DNA from: Fasciolopsis buskii
Lineage: Eukaryota; Platyhelminthes; Trematoda; Plagiorchiida; Fasciolidae
Length of the DNA: 64,000 nt
Direction: 5' to 3'
Assembly: GCA_008360955.1 (NCBI GenBank)
Contig: LUCM01005953.1
Span: 44,842-108,841, forward strand
The notes below the pieces were generated by a model. It did not search any database, was not told the origin of the DNA, and saw only the letters and a program-made list of their open reading frames with translations. How positions within the stretch are numbered: the first letter of the stretch is position 1; every line of letters starts with the position of its first letter. The position numbers and the translations under genes were made by a program. Below are positions 23,531 to 33,299 of this stretch, one piece after another.

Positions 23531-24211
23531 CAGGTTCTCTTTGTGTGCACTCGGTTTGTCACTTGCGTATAGCAGTGGACTCAAATGACGGATAATGTGA
23601 CGCACGAACCACTTTTGGTTGTCGCCAAACAACATGGCTTAGTCACAATTAAAATGGACGTGAAGCAGCGAAACCAAACTAGGACATGGAGGTGGAAAGC
23701 TGGCAATTCCAGAGAAGCTGAAAAGGGTCCCACGTTCTTTGCCTATTTAAGTGAACCTAAAATTTTTATCGGGCAACCTGTAAGCGCACTGCATATTCAT
23801 CTGTCAAAATGACTGGTACACACTGTGCATACATACGCACACACATGCGTCAACATCTACTATTTGTGTGAGGTGTTTCCGGACCGGAACGACACAGCAC
23901 TATCCTCCTGTCCTTATGCCACGTATGCGAAATTGGCACTTAAATGTGACAATATAATTATTTGAAGTTTTTACTGCTTCCTGCGCCGAAGGTAATTTCA
24001 AGACTTTTCCCTGGGCACTGATTGATGTGAGCATGATGTATTGGAGCAGGTCTTCATTGTGATGCAATTCCCAGGGATTGACACCTTTTAACAAGGAGCC
24101 ACGGAAGCGCCTCCCTACTTATTTGTCTCTGACCGCGTAAAAAACAATGAACGCAAGGGGAAGACCAAGAAAAGCGTACAAAATTACGATCGTTGAAAAT
24201 CGTGGACCTAC

Positions 24212-24388
24212 TCGAAGTGTTTCAGCAAAATACAGTCCACGACAATTATCCAGCCGGAGCGTTTCCAACTCACTGGTCCCAGTGAATAGCATAGACCATT
24301 CCACATTGACTGAACGTCCAAAACTGCTCCCAGAAATATCCAACACACGCAAAACGTTTTGACAACTTCGTATCAACGCACCGGGAAG
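24212..24388 (-). CDS. CARMIL homologue, leucine-rich-repeat exon
   Basis: 59 codons, phase 0 at both ends. The acceptor is TTTCGGAAATTCAG and the donor CGA|GTAGGT. It reads LPGALIRSCQNVLRVLDISG, then SELETLRLDNCRGLYFAETL, two solenoid repeats. The first part matches the vertebrate CARMIL segment with GALLRGC followed by LAVLNLSRT; the second matches LMHINLSGTKL. It splices directly to 15632-15797 by both phase and homology. The preceding exon (31804-32104) also ends in phase 0, but about 25-30 repeat residues are missing between them, so at least one exon is expected in the intervening 7.4 kb. Confidence 0.85.
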
Positions 24389-24989
24389 CTGAATTTCCGA
24401 AATTAGAAATATTTTGTGATCCATTAATTAATGAAAATCATCATAAAATGGGGCAAGCGCCTTCAGAATTCGGGTGTACTGAGGTGGCACTGGGAGACAT
24501 AAGACATGATGCACAATAGAAAATTCATTTGAGCATTAGGCATCTGGTTCGTAGTGTCGACAATGGGACACAATGCACAGTCGGATTTCCTGTCTTCTGC
24601 TTCCCGACTCGGCCGAAGAATAGACCCGCTGATGTTTATTTCTTAAATATGCTCGCTCACAGATTTCAGAATCGAGATAGCAGCTTTTCGCTAAATGGGA
24701 TAGTACTTATGCAACCAGGTCACGTGTCATGGCCACCAAATGATGTGCGTTTACCATCTCAGTAATATGCAATGTACTTGTCACTGTTGTACATTCGTCT
24801 CGTCACACAGCAATGGAGCAAATGTCAGGGCTGAACCCAATCCAGAGTTCGTAGGGTTTCCAATATGGGTTATGCCTAATGAGATGAGAACATTAGTCAA
24901 CTGGACAATGACAATATGATCTATCCTAACCAGCATGGTGAAATTGCGATTACGAACAGGGCAGGGCTATTGGGAAAAAAATGATGTTT

Positions 24990-25184
24990 TCAGTTGCTCC
25001 AATGGGGCACATGTGTGGGGGAATGGTAGTCGACTTGACTTTTGTGCATGAGTCCGATAGAGCTATTTCCACTTGATGTAGGTGGTAGTGCGACGTTGGA
25101 CTGTGCCAGACGAATCATGACCAACGCACGGGCGTAGATGTAGTCCAATCCTGTCAGACAGCGAGCAAGTGCAGTACGCAAGAT
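24990..25184 (-). CDS. Possible CARMIL repeat exon; 3' boundary unresolved
   Basis: The minus strand is open from an acceptor CTCACTGAG in phase 0, reading ILRTALARCLTGLDYIYARA, then LVMIRLAQSNVALPP. The helix followed by LVMIRLAQSN resembles the repeat missing between the exons at 31804 and 24388, where vertebrates have an AIVHLDLSNTECSL segment. Position, strand and entry phase fit. No good phase-0 donor is present: candidates after SNVALPP or further down are non-consensus, so the true end is unclear and the frame simply runs to a stop at 24990. It sits just downstream, in transcript sense, of the CCAAT-rich region at 25207-25498. Confidence 0.3.
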   Translation of the reverse strand: MLRTALARCLTGLDYIYARALVMIRLAQSNVALPPTSSGNSSIGLMHKSQVDYHSPTHVPHWSN

Positions 25185-25194
25185 CTCAGTGAGA

Positions 25195-25530
25195 CCGCGT
25201 CACCTCATTGGCTACCGGCGGTCAGCCGACATGGTGGCATGATGAGAAGGCGAGAGTGCGGTTTGCGAACCGGAAACGCGAATCGTGAACTGGGTCAACC
25301 AATCAGGGTGAGCGGTCTGGATTCAACAAAAAACGTCATGAACTGAATCACGTGACATGCATTGAACAGGATGGACCAATCAAAGGCCGACCCGGACAGC
25401 CGATGAAATGATGGCGGTCGCACGGGCGCAGCAGTGCGAGCAAAGAAACGCATATGCGATGGTTTCACTCAACGAACGAGAAATTCTGCGCCGATTGGCT
25501 TAGGTTGCTTCCACTTGAGATAGTGGGCGC
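25195..25530. promoter_or_regulatory. GC-rich segment with four CCAAT/ATTGG boxes
   Basis: ATTGG at 25207-25211, CCAAT at 25299-25303, CCAAT at 25376-25380 and ATTGG at 25494-25498, within sequence clearly richer in CG dinucleotides than its surroundings. CCAAT boxes in such settings are bound by NF-Y in many animal promoters. On the minus strand it precedes a possible CARMIL exon (25184) and a sure one (24388), so it could be an internal promoter. It could equally be the promoter end of an old transposon. Confidence 0.35.
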
Positions 25531-26593
25531 GGATGATAACGATCTAGAGATAGGATCGGCCTACTGAAGAGCAGTAATCGAAACAGGGTAAGGCTGATAC
25601 TCAACAAAGCGAACCATTTAAAGCGGGTGTACCGGATATCGCCAGAATAGTCATGCTGGTTGCATGATCATTGGGATTTCAGTGAAGAGAACGACATTAA
25701 AGCGAATGATTTGTCCGTTATACCAAAATGGGTGAAACCGAATCTATCAACCGGTCTAGTGATTTTTGTTCTTTTCCGTTGCAAACGGTTTTGGTCAGTC
25801 TATTGTCACTATGGCTGGTTAGTAAGATCTTTGATTTGCCTGCACTCAGAATGAACATAAACTATCAGAACCAGTGAGACCACCGTCCTGTTTCAGAATG
25901 CGAAATGGATATTTAGACCTGAATTTTATCGACTTATCAGCAGTCATCTATGGATTTTTTAATTGGTTAACAAAAGTGACTTACATACGGGGGAATGACG
26001 GGTTTTGTTGCATTACTGGCCGTTAGTTTGCCTCTTGCGACATCTTTATTGGATTATTTCTAGCACTTTTTAATTCTTTGCTTGAAAGGTGCACCGTAAC
26101 TGAAAGTAATGGCCGATGGCAGTTATAAGTTGTCTAACGGTTAAGTGATGATATCTGTAGCCGGCGATGCTGGTCGTTTTACCACTGGAGCGTTCAGAGC
26201 ACAAGACATCCAGGATAATTAGGTTTACAGTACAATTGATTCTCCGCAAATCAGTGACAACTAAGCAAAGTCAACAGAATAAGGTTATTTATGATCAACG
26301 AAATAATAATACGGCAGTGCGCATTTCTTTAGTTTCTAATTGGGTAGAGTAAAAGGCACTGATTTCTTTGAACAAATTGTCGAACAATTCCTTTAAAAAG
26401 GCCGTGGAATGGATAGACTTACCCAATCCAGTGAACCTCCGCATCTGGCCATACAAAGTTTTTTTAAGTTTGGCGAGGAACTTAGAAGTATTGAGAAAGC
26501 CTGTGGATAGATTTTGACAGGAATAACAAAACGACTAATGTTACGAGAAGTTTTTATTTGTCAATAAGACAATTCAATTTAAGTATTTCTCAC

Positions 26594-26734
26594 AATGAGC
26601 ATAAAGGGTTCCCGGTGCTTAAAATTAGTTTCATTCACAATTCCGTTTGGCGTTTTGGGACCTTCGATGGCTTTAGTAAAATTACTTATGAGGCTAACAA
26701 ATACAGAGACGGTGACGAGACGGTCAATATGTAG
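26594..26734 (-). CDS. Candidate internal exon, unknown
   Basis: 47 codons, phase 0 at both ends, between an acceptor GGCGCAGCAG and a donor CATT|GTGAGA on the minus strand. Segments include LHIDRLVTVSVFVSLIS, NFTKAIEGPKTPNG and FKHREPFMLI. It lies in the CARMIL interval where a phase 0 exon is missing, but it has no leucine-rich-repeat pattern. The plus strand is also open here (26595-26795), so the call is weak. Confidence 0.22.
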
Positions 26735-27432
26735 CTGCTGCGCCGGTCGATACGTTAAAAAATACGGGAAATATTTTCGAATCAATCATTCGTGATGGAC
26801 CGAATTAACCAAAGTGTTAATAGCTTTGAAGTATCGAGCTGACCAGTAGGCGTTAGTGGTCTTTCAACATAATTAAGCGATTTTGGTTAAACCGAGATAG
26901 ACAGGTAGGGTTAAACAATCAGTCAGATTGAAAATTACAGTGACAATCCGGCGGGTTTCAGATGTGGATCCACATAAAGCTCAAGATACCATAAATATGC
27001 TGTTAACATTCATCAATTATGTCTTCACCGTACCGAAATCTCAGTTGGAGAAAAGGGATCAATTCTCGTTGGAATCAATTGAACAATTGTTTATCGGATA
27101 GCTTCGCAGTAGAACTGACCCATTCGCTTTCCACGTACAATGTTGCAATTTTTACAGACTAATCAAAGCAAAACCGTTGGAAGCGAACAGGGTTCAAAAT
27201 CAAAATTCAAACCAATTAGTTCTACTCGCTTAAAATCTCACGAATATCTACATTGTGACGATTTTCTCCGGATTGCTCCTGGTTTTAACGTAAAGAATTT
27301 CATATATTTCTTGCCCTAGAATTCACAGGAGACAAAAAGAATAATGTCCAACACAGTTCATATGAATAGCGGAAAAATCCATTTGCAGTATGCTAATGAT
27401 CGGGCCGATTACTAAAACCGCTTACATCTCAG

Positions 27433-27644
27433 GCATGTCCCGTGGACCTCAGATGAAATCAGGTTTAGTCGAGTCAGTAAAGCTGGAGCGTACATGTGGC
27501 ATGTCGCGTGATGAAGTTCAACAAACCGTTCAGTCTTCCTGTTTGGTTAAAGGTCAAGACTCACAGTCGTCTTTCCTAAATTGCCTTCCCGATTCGGACG
27601 GGGAGGATATGCAAAATTGTCGACTCTTAATATGGATAAGCTAG
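27433..27644 (+). CDS. Candidate plus-strand exon ending at a stop
   Basis: After the acceptor TTACATCTCAG the plus strand is open for 70 codons to a TAG: MSRGPQMKSGLVESVKL, then MSRDEVQQTVQSSCLVKG, then PDSDGEDMQNC. Composition is normal and hydrophilic. There is no donor before the stop, so it would be a terminal exon, yet no AATAAA follows closely. The relation to the exon pair at 27954-28496 is unknown. Confidence 0.28.
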
Positions 27645-27953
27645 TTAGGGAGTTCTTTTATGGCTCATAAATGGTGAGTTGGGCGTTATTACTACAGGAT
27701 GTTTATTTTTGTCTACTAGACAATCCCCTGTCACAAACATAATTCTGTTTACACAAATGGGAAGCTCGATTTTCAGCTTATTTTCTTGCCAAGGAAATAT
27801 TATGCCATACAAAACGTTGAATAAGAAACGACGGTGATAAAAGTTCACTTGTGGCAATAACTTGGGTGAAACCCCGGATTTAGGTAATGTCAAGACCAGG
27901 AACTAGGTGTCCACCGACAAATGAGAGGTGAACAAGATGCGTCACTCATTGAG

Positions 27954-28067
27954 CCGTTTCCTTATACGAAGATGAAGAAAGTGTTAACTCTAATTTTCCA
28001 TTTAATGGCGAAAAAAATTATGCTTGGGGTGATACTCCATATAGGGTCCGTGGTTGGTGTCACATTG
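27954..28067 (+). CDS. Candidate plus-strand exon, first of a pair
   Basis: This frame has no methionine. It opens after a TGA at 27950-27952 and reads EDEESVNSNFPFNGEKNY, then AWGDTPYRVRGWCHI, ending at the strong donor ATTG|GTGAGT in phase 1. The frame stays open to a TAA at 28218, so an unspliced version is also possible. The composition (W, Y, G, C, charged residues) looks like a real globular segment. The upstream acceptor (CATTGAG) is weak. No family is recognised. Confidence 0.38.
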
Positions 28068-28305
28068 GTGAGTCTTTTGCGAGCCTCAATGAGTTTCGCG
28101 AAGGTAAAATCACTGAAGGTTTCCTCGAAAGTTTTGATGAAACAAACAGTCAGTTTAAATTATGCACTGATGAGATTAATATTTTCCAGAAAAATGATTC
28201 TGATCTTATGAATGGATAATCGCCAAATTCGTGTGGCTGCAGTTTTCCTGTCTTTCATCATGTCACAGACAAGTCACTGTTACTAATGCTTTCTTAAGGA
28301 AACAG

Positions 28306-28496
28306 TGTTGGTGGGGAGAACGTCCCGAGGTTTATTCAGACCGATTTGGTTTGTTCGTAATAATAGCTCGTCCGAGAGGATGCTTTTTGAGTTTCAACGA
28401 AGGCCAGCCTCAAATGAATGCATTCAGGATTGCCAACTTGGTTTGTGCGATATATCAATGACAGCTGTTCCGCAGTATTATATTCGTTGCTCCAAG
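28306..28496 (+). CDS. Candidate plus-strand exon, second of a pair
   Basis: After CTAATGCTTTCTTAAGGAAACAG the plus strand is open in the phase required by the donor at 28067, and it ends at CCAAG|GTAAAC in phase 0. It reads VLVGRTSRGLFRPIWF, then MLFEFQRRPASNECIQDC, then AVPQYYIRCSK. TTAAG five bases upstream is an alternative acceptor but would put the following bases in a different phase. The pair lies antisense within the CARMIL locus. Function unknown. Confidence 0.35.
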
Positions 28497-29151
28497 GTAA
28501 ACGCTGACCTAACCTTCGGACTGGAACTCAGAATTTGAAAGATGCAATGCCCTCGTCACAGGGCTATCTGAAGCAGGCATCCCAGTCAGAAAAACCTTTT
28601 GCATGTACAGGGACATTTCATGCAAGTCCATTGACAGCAACCGATTAAGTTTTAATGCTTACTAGTTCAGCGAAGCACTGTCCTAAAAATAATGTTCTTG
28701 AAAGAAATGGTTTAATACAAGGTGCATTCAACCTTAACTTTTATCGTAGGTAAACGGGTGGCACGCCTTTGTCACCCGGGTACGCCGATATTAATCACTC
28801 TCTTCAGAATTTCAAATAAAAAATACCCAAAGCAAACGATTCATAATGGTTTCTGAATATCGCAAAACGGCATAGACTTTGGAATATCATGTGGCATTTT
28901 CAAAGTCAAAAGCAGACATCCCGTCAAGCCAATCGAATTGGTGGTTTGTTCCCAATGCAAAGAAAATGATGTAAGTTTATACCCGCCACGCTACAAGACC
29001 AACATTTAACTTTTATCACCCGGAGGGTGTGACTTAGAGCAGGTTCTTAAAGTGTGACATTATTATCGGAAAATTATCAATTGCTTTTAGTAGTTCATTA
29101 TGCAATAAGCAGTATCTCTAATAACGTAGCCAGTATACACCAACTGCTTAC
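28497..29151. other. No gene seen
   Basis: AT-rich sequence without frames of interest, between plus-strand exon candidates and a minus-strand candidate. Confidence 0.4.
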
Positions 29152-29221
29152 CTCTACTTTTGCTTGGCTGACGTGGAAACGGCAGTCATCGTGCATAGTT
29201 GTTGTGGCCGAATAAAAAAAA
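29152..29221 (-). CDS. Candidate short internal exon
   Basis: One base plus 23 codons between the acceptor AAATTGCAG and the strong donor GAG|GTAAGC on the minus strand, reading FFYSATTTMHDDCRFHVSQ. The upstream open frame continues to 29463, so the exon could start earlier. Its phase does not match the neighbouring CARMIL exons. Confidence 0.28.
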
Positions 29222-30298
29222 CTGCAATTTGATGAAATATTGTGCCCTGCCGCCTGACTGTTGCCGTTTCGTTCAAAGAAACTAGTACACCATAATGCAA
29301 GGTATGGCATCATATGATACGGGCGATTCTGATCGCCGGTGGCAACCCACATAAAGCAGTAACACTGACGCAGTCTTGAGAGCAGGCACAGACATACTCC
29401 TGACAATTCAGCGATATATCTGCGGGATACGAATACGCAACGGTCATAAATGCACGAACACATGTCGCACCGTAATTTTCTTAAGTTAAATTTTGACCGA
29501 TAAATCCAATCAACTGATCGTCACTCTGTTGGGTAGACAGATGGAGGAAGTCTATTTGATTCGTCCGTGGTACCGGGCATGTTTGCCCGTTGCCTTTTGC
29601 TTTGGTCCATGGTCCCACTGCTTTCTCGCTAATTGCACACTCAGCTGCTAGTTTTGGATGCAGTCGACATAAGTGAGTCGAATTCATGCAGGACTGTTTG
29701 CTCTCCTCATGAAAGTCAATCTTCCAATGGCTGAAATTCAGAAAATTCATCAGTCGTCCAACTACTTAGAATGAAGCATCTACCAAGAAAGGAGTATTCG
29801 GTTACAGCAATGTTCCTGCAGCAGTGGTGTTCCACGCTGCCCCGTGTGAGCAACCTAGCGCTTTACTCTTCGTTGTTTCAAAATGGATACCTTGACGAAC
29901 GCTGGTTCCCGTGAGTTCCGTACGATAAAATGATCAAAGGTCGATATCTACCATACCATGCACAAGTTCAAGGTACCAAAAGTGCAAATCACAGTTGCAC
30001 AGTGTTAAATTCTGTAAAATAAGCTAATGGTTAGCGTCCGTCGTTTAGGAAAATAGCAAACATGGCCGAGGTTTGAACATGTCCCGGAGACCTGTCCATT
30101 ACTGAAATGCGGAATGGATCGTTTCCTGAAGCGTTTGCCAAATTATCTCTTGCTACGGGGCGATGATTTCGCTTTTGGAATACGTTTTATTGAGAGATAG
30201 CAAAACGTTAGAAGTTTCCATGTAGAAGCCTCATTGTTCTCCCTCCAGACATTCAAGAATTTGTCAAATAAAATTATTTGTGTCGGTTATGTTGGTCT

Positions 30299-30315
30299 GA
30301 TATATATATATATAT
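30299..30315. repeat. Short (TA)n microsatellite
   Basis: Eight TA units. Confidence 0.85.
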
Positions 30316-30619
30316 GGTCTTAAAGAGTTCCGTCCGGTCTCACTTTGACACGACGATCCAAATGCAAATTCCGAGGATTTAAATGAATCTAATCGAATTG
30401 GACTGTTCGCAATTCGGGTCGCAAACGGTTCCGGTGCTAATTCGGCACAAACCCGATTAGCGGGAATATTGGATTGTACATGAGGAGCGGATCGATCATC
30501 AAAATGAATAAACTTTTAATAGCTGTCATTTAACATGACAAATTTATTTGCCTTTGTATTCGAGATCTGTTCCTAATGACCAGCTGGATGTCCTGTCACT
30601 AGCATTGGGGCTAGCTACA

Positions 30620-30883
30620 TTAAACCAGTTCAGCATCATCGTCTTCACTTTTCAGTACACTTGGTTTATTTCGTTTCATATCTGGAAAATAACTTGGAGT
30701 AATTCTTGTCATATCACTAAAATTCCGACCCATATGGCAACAGTTTATTAGTGTATGCACAGTAAACGTCACAAAATTTAGAGCGTACACAAACAAGCAC
30801 ATCCCTTGAGTATCTGCTGATGCTGTTGGTCCAGTAGTTTCAATGATCTTCATCGAAATGCTCAAACAGATTAAGGCAATCAC
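30620..30883 (-). CDS. Candidate terminal exon of a membrane protein
   Basis: A minus-strand frame of about 87 codons with a hydrophobic segment (MCLFVYALNFVTFTVHTL) followed by a polar, charged tail (FSDMTRITPSYFPDMKRN, then SEDDDAELV and a stop). This looks like a final membrane span plus a cytoplasmic tail. No strong acceptor was found near its start, and the plus strand is also open over 30548-30751. It would be a gene nested in a CARMIL intron on the same strand. Confidence 0.22.
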   Translation of the reverse strand: MIALICLSISMKIIETTGPTASADTQGMCLFVYALNFVTFTVHTLINCCHMGRNFSDMTRITPSYFPDMKRNKPSVLKSEDDDAELV

Positions 30884-31372
30884 GCATGCTTATCAAAGTG
30901 CAATATCACATCATTTGTACCAAGAAGGGAGCATACAGTATACTTCTAACAGGGAACTAAATAACTTTACCTATGGACCCGTTCATTGGTGATTCAGTTT
31001 CACTATCAGTTAGGGCAGGTTGATTGTGTCAAAGAAACAGGGTGATAGCCGTTCAGTAGTCGGCTGCGGATGGTGAGGAACGAAGTACTAAATTGCAGAT
31101 TGTTTTGCCAGCTCCAACCTATTCTTCAACGTTTAAGATTTCACGATCTGACCTCAGACTGCATCTAAGCATACGTGGAAATTTCCAGTGTTAACAGTAT
31201 CTTCATTTTCAACTAGATTTGGACCGACTAAGTTTGTGCATTTATCTTATATCCAACGAACGTTATTTCACAGTAGGAATAAAAACAGTTAATCAATTCT
31301 GCGTCTTCCAATTATTATTTGATATATTCTGACAAATGCTGCCCACAGTGTTTTGTGAAAGCCTGTGAACTA

Positions 31373-31435
31373 AACTTGATTTGGACCTATGCATGTGTCA
31401 CCATGCCTATGCTCTCCCAACTGAGCTGCGATGCC
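31373..31435 (-). repeat. tRNA-like SINE head
   Basis: Read on the minus strand, GGCATCGCAGCTCAGTTGGG carries a full pol III A box (GCTCAGTTGGGAGAGC continues it). About 30 bases on is GGTCCAAATC, close to the B-box consensus GGTTCGANTCC. The spacing is shorter than in a functional tRNA and no acceptor stem closes, so it is a tRNA-derived repeat or pseudogene. Confidence 0.45.
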
Positions 31436-31803
31436 ACGCCGAAGGTCTGCATGCATCTCGAATGGAGTGGAAGACTCCTATGTAAGCAATCTAATTGGGA
31501 ACATTGAACGCCGTTTTTAGCACTTATTTCGTGCTGCGTAACAGCAACCAAAATGTCGTCCGTAAGATTCTCAGGGTATAGTGATGAGCCTCTTAGCACA
31601 GCCTAAATGGTGACAAACTGTAGGTAACGCGGGTGGGTGAATTTGAAACAAATTGCAATCAATGACATATAAATATAAGTCAATGCAGTTTCAAGTATCT
31701 CCTTTGATTTGACAACGGTAAAGATAGTGCTAATTTATCCCGTGTTTTCCACTGGAATAGGTGACCGATACGAATGGGAATTGTTCGCGTCTTTCGGTCC
31801 TAC

Positions 31804-32104
31804 CTGTGGCTTTCCATTTCCAAGCGGGTTATCAGATAAATCGAGTTCAGTCAGCCAACTGGTCGGCATTTCTCGTGTTTTGGAATCTTTCGCCATCAGC
31901 ATCGTCGAGGCCAGGGAGTCCAAACCGTGTAGGGTCAGATTACAACCGTTGAGTCTCAACACGCGAAGTCTGGACCCGAAACGAGGGGCAGTAGTGTTCC
32001 AGACTCGGATCACTTGGTCATTCATTTGGGCTGTGCTACTCAGTTCAAATTCCTGTAGCTGAGCTCCGTGAGCCAAAGTGTTGCCCAGTGTTTCTGCGAA
32101 ATTC
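31804..32104 (-). CDS. CARMIL homologue, leucine-rich-repeat exon
   Basis: The best-supported exon in the window: one base plus 100 codons, acceptor TTTCTTCCTGATCTTAG, donor CCACAG|GTAGGA. It reads NFAETLGNTLAHGAQLQEFE, then SRLRVLRLNGCNLTLHGLDS, then WLTELDLSDNPLGNG. The order matches the vertebrate CARMIL solenoid: DFAQKL, an ALAH helix, LKHLNLSKTSL, then LVHLDLSGNVL. CARMIL binds capping protein and, in animals studied, links membranes to Arp2/3-driven actin assembly. The upstream exon must end in phase 2, which the exon at 39091-39152 does. The downstream junction is phase 0. Confidence 0.87.
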
Positions 32105-32557
32105 CTAAGATCAGGAAGAAAGCCAAAAAAGAAAATAACCCAAAGTGATTATACTCGTTTGCTGCAACTGAGCACATCTTCTGTACAACCTCCCACTAAG
32201 AATCCACCGTGAAGCCCATTTTAAATACCTCAATGATCTGGATGTCATACAAGACGAACAGGTTGGAAAATTTTCCTGTGGACACTATTAGCGATAGACT
32301 CAATTAAATAGCACAGTTTCAGAATAAAAATGTCCTGCCCAAGTCCGTTTTTTTCGTGCATTGCAAATTTGACTGTCTTTACAGATGAATTGAGGTTGAG
32401 ATAAAACACTTAATTATTGTCAATCAGTCAAACGATGAAGGCAGCAAAACAATCAATTGAAAATCTGAAAACCAAGGGTAATTTGCATTTCGTTGTTGCT
32501 GACTATGTTAAAAATATGGAATCAGGTAATTATGATGTTGGTTTGGATAGTAATAAT

Positions 32558-32573
32558 TAATAATAATAATAAT
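32558..32573. repeat. (TAA)n microsatellite
   Basis: About five TAA units within a short degenerate AT-rich tract. Confidence 0.8.
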
Positions 32574-32829
32574 GGTAATGACGAGCTGGAAGATTTAGCA
32601 GATCTTCGAGTGGATTATTTATTGAATAAATCGTCGGAGACAAGAGGCAATCACCTTGACCAATCTTTCATGAATCCCGCATAACGTTAAGAACTTAAAA
32701 GCAACTACCAAAAGCAATTAACTCATCGTTTTTTTAAGAATGGAGATGTCAGTTTAACAATTCAAAGCAATTCTACGGACAAAAATAAATATCCATTCAG
32801 AATATTTTTGAAGAGTTAACTTTCCTCCT

Positions 32830-33055
32830 TGTATAGGGTTCACTGTGGTGGCGCTATGCATGAGTGACTACCATTAGGACTACACCTAGAACAAAAGGAT
32901 CCCAGGACATCCCGTCAATTTTACTGTCGAGAAACATTGCACACGACTTTCGCTCCTAGTTGACCTAGTCGTTAGTGAAAACCCGCCCTCATACCCAGGA
33001 TTAGAACCCAGGTCTTCCATTTACACCAACCAATCTCCCCCAAGCTAATCAGAAT
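32830..33055 (-). mobile_element. tRNA-derived SINE-like element
   Basis: Read on the minus strand, GATTAGCTTGGGGGAGATTG (A-box-like) is followed about 30 bases later by GGGTTCTAATCC (B-box-like). An unrelated body runs toward 32830. The arrangement is that of a tRNA-derived SINE. The right and left limits are estimates. Confidence 0.38.
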
Positions 33056-33155
33056 TACCGAATTAAGTTCGTTCAGATACCACAGTGGTGACACAAACGC
33101 CTTCCAGCTATAAAGCTCGAATACAACTCGTTGCTGCCACGGGGAATATGCTCAC

Positions 33156-33225
33156 CTGATGAGGTCTTGAATTAGGTTTTGTAGATTCAATCAAGTTAGA
33201 GTAGGCATTCCATTTGGAACATTGA
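33156..33225 (-). CDS. Candidate short internal exon
   Basis: One base plus 23 codons between the acceptor GCTTGACAG and the strong donor CATCAG|GTGAGC on the minus strand, reading SKWNAYSNLIESTKPNSRP. If it were placed between the CARMIL exons at 39091 and 31804 it would break the phase, so it is probably not part of that transcript. Confidence 0.25.
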
Positions 33226-33299
33226 CTGTCAAGCATATTTGTGGGAGTCATCATAATTTAATTACAAAATCCATAAATCCCAGGCTATGGTGATGAAGA

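Noticed and set aside
23585..23812. Plus-strand 75-codon frame upstream of the LINE copy
   Set aside because: There is no splice support and no motif, and it lies at the edge of a retrotransposon relic on the other strand.
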